Below are positions 61,307 to 64,000 of a DNA stretch of 64,000 nt, piece after piece. The position numbers were made by a program, and so were the translations under genes. The notes beneath the pieces were generated by a model. The model was not told the DNA's origin. It saw nothing but the letters and a program-made list of their open reading frames with translations, and made no database searches. Location: the NCBI RefSeq assembly GCF_029207565.1, contig NZ_JANCMW010000006.1, positions 1 to 64,000 of the forward strand, given 5' to 3'. The first letter of the stretch is position 1; each line of letters begins with the position of its first letter. This DNA is from Marinobacter iranensis (GTDB lineage Bacteria; Pseudomonadota; Gammaproteobacteria; Pseudomonadales; Oleiphilaceae).

Positions 61307-62413
61307 ATGTTGAAGTTGTGTAAACCTACGGCGCTGGCCGCCGCTATTGCTGTGTCATTGGGTGCATCTTCTGCCATGGCGGCGGAAGAAGTGCGTGTGT
61401 ACAACTGGTCTGATTACATTGCCGAGGACACGCTGGAGAAGTTCACCGCGGAAACCGGCATCAAGGTGATCTACGACGTATACGACAGTAACGAAATCCT
61501 GGAAGCGGCGCTGCTCTCCGGCCGTTCCGGTTACGATCTGGTGGTGCCTTCCAACCACTACGTGGCCAAGCAGATTTCCGCCCAGGCGTTTGTCCCGCTG
61601 GACCACGCCAAGCTGCCAAACATGGCCAATCTGAACCCGGACCTGATGGACGACCTGGAAAAGGTCGACCCGGGCAGCCAGTTCTCCCTGCCTTACCTCT
61701 GGGGCACCAACGGCTATGGCTACAACGAGGGCCGTATCCAGGAAATCCTGGGCGACAGCGCCCCGACCGACTCCTGGGCCCTGGTGTTTGATCCGGAAGT
61801 CACCGGCAAACTCGCCGCCGGCGGCTGTGGCATTGCCATGCTGGATTCCGGCGAGGAAATGGTGCGTGCGGCCATGGCGTACATTGGCCTGAACCCCAAC
61901 AGCAACAACGCCGAGGACATCAAAAAGGGCGGCGAGGTGATCAGGGCCATTCGCCCGAACATGACCTACTTCCACTCCTCCCGTTACATTGCCGACCTGG
62001 CCAACGGTGACCTGTGCGTGGCCGCCGGCTATTCCGGCGACATCCTGCAGGCGGCTGCCCGCGCCGAGGAAGCCGGCAACGGCAACGTGATCCGCTACAC
62101 CATCCCCAAGGAGGGCGCGGTGTTGTGGTTCGACATGATGACCATTCCGGCCGGTGCTCCCAATGCGGAAAACGCCCACAAGCTGATGAACTTCCTGATG
62201 CGCCCGGAGATCATTGCCGACGTGACCAACTACGTGTGGTACGCCAACCCGAACAAACCGGCCAACGAATTCGTTGACCCGGAAATCCTCAGCGACACCA
62301 GCATCTACCCCACCGACGAAGTGATGAAGAAGCTGTACATCATGGAAGGTCGGCCCCAGGACGCACAGCGCCTGATGACCCGCACTTGGACCAGCGTGAA
62401 GTCTGGTCGTTAA
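61307..62413 (+). CDS. potF: Putrescine-binding periplasmic protein
   Basis: 368 aa. Signal peptide MLKLCKPTALAAAIAVSLGASSAMA, then EEVRVYNWSDYIAEDTLEKFTAETGIKVIYDVYDSNEILEAALLSGRSGYDLVVPSN, the PotD/PotF opening. GSQFSLPYLWGTNGYGYNEG and SVTPAxx-like LCVAAGYSGDILQAAARAEEAGNGN continue the fold. The PotF/PotG/PotH order marks the putrescine-specific (E. coli PotFGHI-type) importer. Confidence 0.93.
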   Translation: MLKLCKPTALAAAIAVSLGASSAMAAEEVRVYNWSDYIAEDTLEKFTAETGIKVIYDVYDSNEILEAALLSGRSGYDLVVPSNHYVAKQISAQAFVPLDHAKLPNMANLNPDLMDDLEKVDPGSQFSLPYLWGTNGYGYNEGRIQEILGDSAPTDSWALVFDPEVTGKLAAGGCGIAMLDSGEEMVRAAMAYIGLNPNSNNAEDIKKGGEVIRAIRPNMTYFHSSRYIADLANGDLCVAAGYSGDILQAAARAEEAGNGNVIRYTIPKEGAVLWFDMMTIPAGAPNAENAHKLMNFLMRPEIIADVTNYVWYANPNKPANEFVDPEILSDTSIYPTDEVMKKLYIMEGRPQDAQRLMTRTWTSVKSGR

Positions 62414-62416
62414 GGG

Positions 62417-63535
62417 GTGGAAAACGGCAACAACACCTCCGCGCAAGCGGAGATGTTACTCAGCATTCAGGGCATATCCAAGAGCTTTGACAGCACTCTG
62501 GCCGTGGATAACGTAAGCCTGGACATCCACAAGGGCGAGATTTTCGCCCTGCTGGGTGGTTCCGGCTCCGGAAAGTCCACGTTGCTGCGCATGCTGGCAG
62601 GCTTTGAAACACCCAACGCCGGTCGCGTGGTACTGGATAGCCAGGACATTACCGCCCTGCCTCCGTACCTGCGGCCCACCAATATGATGTTCCAGTCCTA
62701 CGCGCTGTTCCCCCATATGACGGTGGAACAGAACATTGCCATGGGGCTGAAACAGGACAAACTGGCCAAAGGTGAAATCCGCGACCGGGTCGAGGCCATG
62801 CTGAAACTGGTCAAGATGGAGAGCTTTGCCAAACGCAAGCCCCAGCAATTATCCGGCGGCCAACAGCAGCGTGTAGCGCTGGCCCGCTCCCTGGCCAAGC
62901 GGCCGAAACTGCTGTTGCTGGACGAGCCCATGGGCGCGCTGGACAAGAAACTGCGCACGGAAATGCAGCTGGAACTGGTGGAAATCCTGGAAAAGGTGGG
63001 CGCCACCTGCCTGATGGTCACCCACGACCAGGAAGAAGCCATGACCATGGCCAGCCGCATTGCCATCATGGCCCAGGGTCGCATCGCCCAGGTGGGTTCC
63101 CCCATCGATATCTACGAGAGCCCGAACAGCCGTATGACGGCCGAGTTCATCGGTTCGGTGAATATCTTTGAGGCCAACATCCTGGAAGACGAATCCGACA
63201 GCATTACTCTTAACAGTAACGCGCTGGATGCCCCGGTGTTTATCGACCGGGGCGTAACCACCCCGGCGGAAAGCACCGCGACACTCGTGGCCCTGCGTCC
63301 GGAAAAAATCTACCTCACCAGCGACAAGCCAGACGGTGATACCAACTGGAGCTGTGGCACCGTGGACAACATCGCGTACCTGGGAGACATCACTTCCTAT
63401 TACGTGAAGCTGGCCAGCGGCAAGCGCGTTCAGGCCACCATGGCCAACGTCGAACGCCGCGGTGAGCGACCGACCTGGGGCGATACGGTGTTTGTGTCCT
63501 GGGAAGCCTCCAGCCCCATCCTGCTGTGGAACTGA
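62417..63535 (+). CDS. potG: Putrescine ABC transporter ATP-binding protein
   Basis: 372 aa from GTG 62417 (ATG 62453 possible). Walker A LLGGSGSGKSTLLRML, signature LSGGQQQRVALARSL, Walker B LLLLDEPMGALDKK and switch His MVTHDQEEAMTMA. The C-terminal TOBE domain follows. Three bases separate it from potF. Powers putrescine uptake. Confidence 0.93.
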   Translation: MENGNNTSAQAEMLLSIQGISKSFDSTLAVDNVSLDIHKGEIFALLGGSGSGKSTLLRMLAGFETPNAGRVVLDSQDITALPPYLRPTNMMFQSYALFPHMTVEQNIAMGLKQDKLAKGEIRDRVEAMLKLVKMESFAKRKPQQLSGGQQQRVALARSLAKRPKLLLLDEPMGALDKKLRTEMQLELVEILEKVGATCLMVTHDQEEAMTMASRIAIMAQGRIAQVGSPIDIYESPNSRMTAEFIGSVNIFEANILEDESDSITLNSNALDAPVFIDRGVTTPAESTATLVALRPEKIYLTSDKPDGDTNWSCGTVDNIAYLGDITSYYVKLASGKRVQATMANVERRGERPTWGDTVFVSWEASSPILLWN

Positions 63536-63539
63536 TGCC

Positions 63540-64000
63540 ATGGCCAACAAACTGATGCCCGCCCCGTTGATGGAGCGGGTACGCGCCGTGGTGTTTCACC
63601 GCCGGGTGGTGTTCGGTATCCCGTTCCTGTGGTTGCTGCTGTTCTTCCTGCTGCCGTTCGCGCTGGTGCTGAAGATCAGCTTTTCATCGGCGGTGATGGC
63701 CATCCCTCCTTACGAGCCGGTGTTCACCTTCGTGGACAACACCTTCTCGGTGATGGTGAATTTCAGCAACTACCTGTTCCTGCTGTCCGACAGTCTGTAT
63801 ATCGCCGCCTACTGGGGGTCGGTCAAGATCGCCTTCATTGCCACACTGGTCTGCCTGCTGATCGGCTACCCCATGGCCTATGCCATGGCCCGTGCTTCGG
63901 CGCGGATGCAACTGGTACTGCTGTTGATGGTGATGCTGCCATCCTGGACCTCGTTCCTGATCCGCGTGTACGCGTGGATGGGCATCCTTGGCAACCAGGG
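63540..64000 (+). CDS. potH: Putrescine ABC transporter permease (cut by window end)
   Basis: First 153 codons; continues beyond the window. FGIPFLWLLLFFLLPFALVLKISFS and LYIAAYWGSVKIAFIATLVCLLIGYPMAYAMA are the first membrane helices of PotH/PotB-type permeases. MSD with PotI expected downstream. ATG 63540 lies four bases after the potG stop. Confidence 0.88.
   Translation, partial: MANKLMPAPLMERVRAVVFHRRVVFGIPFLWLLLFFLLPFALVLKISFSSAVMAIPPYEPVFTFVDNTFSVMVNFSNYLFLLSDSLYIAAYWGSVKIAFIATLVCLLIGYPMAYAMARASARMQLVLLLMVMLPSWTSFLIRVYAWMGILGNQ

Overview
The window looks like the chromosome of a marine gammaproteobacterium. Marinobacter is my best guess, from the family content (DUF4398 lipoprotein/OmpA pair, putrescine and allantoin catabolism, many VOC and glutathione-transferase genes), the moderately high GC and the AT-rich imported patches. 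The genus is inference only; no rRNA, tRNA or housekeeping marker is present. No CRISPR array and no complete insertion sequence were found.

Region 1 (1-6.1 kb) is an accessory array. It opens with the right end of an IS3-family element, followed by small, mostly independent genes, all on the plus strand: a VOC/bleomycin-resistance-like protein, DUF899, a GNAT acetyltransferase, an ABM-domain protein, an MntA/HepT toxin-antitoxin pair, an AadA-like aminoglycoside nucleotidyltransferase, an SRPBCC protein, an orphan HipB with a hipA stump, and a YCII/DGPF protein. Several genes are separated by copies of a shared ~50-65 bp element ('B', three clear copies and one decayed) and by short fragments of other genes in the array. 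It behaves like a cassette array, but I cannot find canonical integron attC boundaries.

Region 2 (6.2-18 kb) has three lipoprotein genes, a GlxA-type regulator divergent from a methyltransferase, an AbiEi/AbiEii-like toxin-antitoxin pair, a nitrilase divergent from an HxlR regulator, an AraC regulator, and a VOC / saccharopine-dehydrogenase-like / VOC group. Short duplicated gene fragments ('scars') again sit at block boundaries (9135-9161, 11563-11605).

Region 3 (18.1-25.3 kb) is an allantoin/ureide module: allA, allE and puuE on one strand; a racemase and two NCS1 permeases on the other; and a GntR regulator. GTATAC-type motifs lie in the puuE/racemase intergenic region and upstream of the GntR gene. 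Allantoate amidohydrolase is not in the window.

Region 4 (25.3-48.8 kb) is a mosaic of detoxification and small-molecule genes: glutathione transferases, a second-type PRPP synthetase, VOC/AraC, a membrane-anchored nucleoside hydrolase whose C-terminus was rewritten by an antisense AraC fragment, a proline-racemase-family protein, an ArsR/ABM/NIPSNAP operon, DUF2182-DUF1326, malic enzyme, DoxX, a DODA-type dioxygenase, an MscS-like protein, a TetR gene with a 33-bp palindrome, a carotenoid-type oxidoreductase, a WYL regulator, LysR and AzoR.

Region 5 (48.8-64 kb) starts with an intact HipBA module with three evenly spaced operators. It continues with putrescine catabolism (puuB, puuC, puuA) and putrescine uptake (potF, potG, potH, cut by the window end). 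Between them lie DinB, LysE, VOC, a PAS-GGDEF protein, two Crp/Fnr-type regulators and the DUF4398/OmpA lipoprotein pair. Puu and Pot proteins would import putrescine, glutamylate it and oxidise it toward gamma-glutamyl-GABA; the PuuD hydrolase is not in the window.
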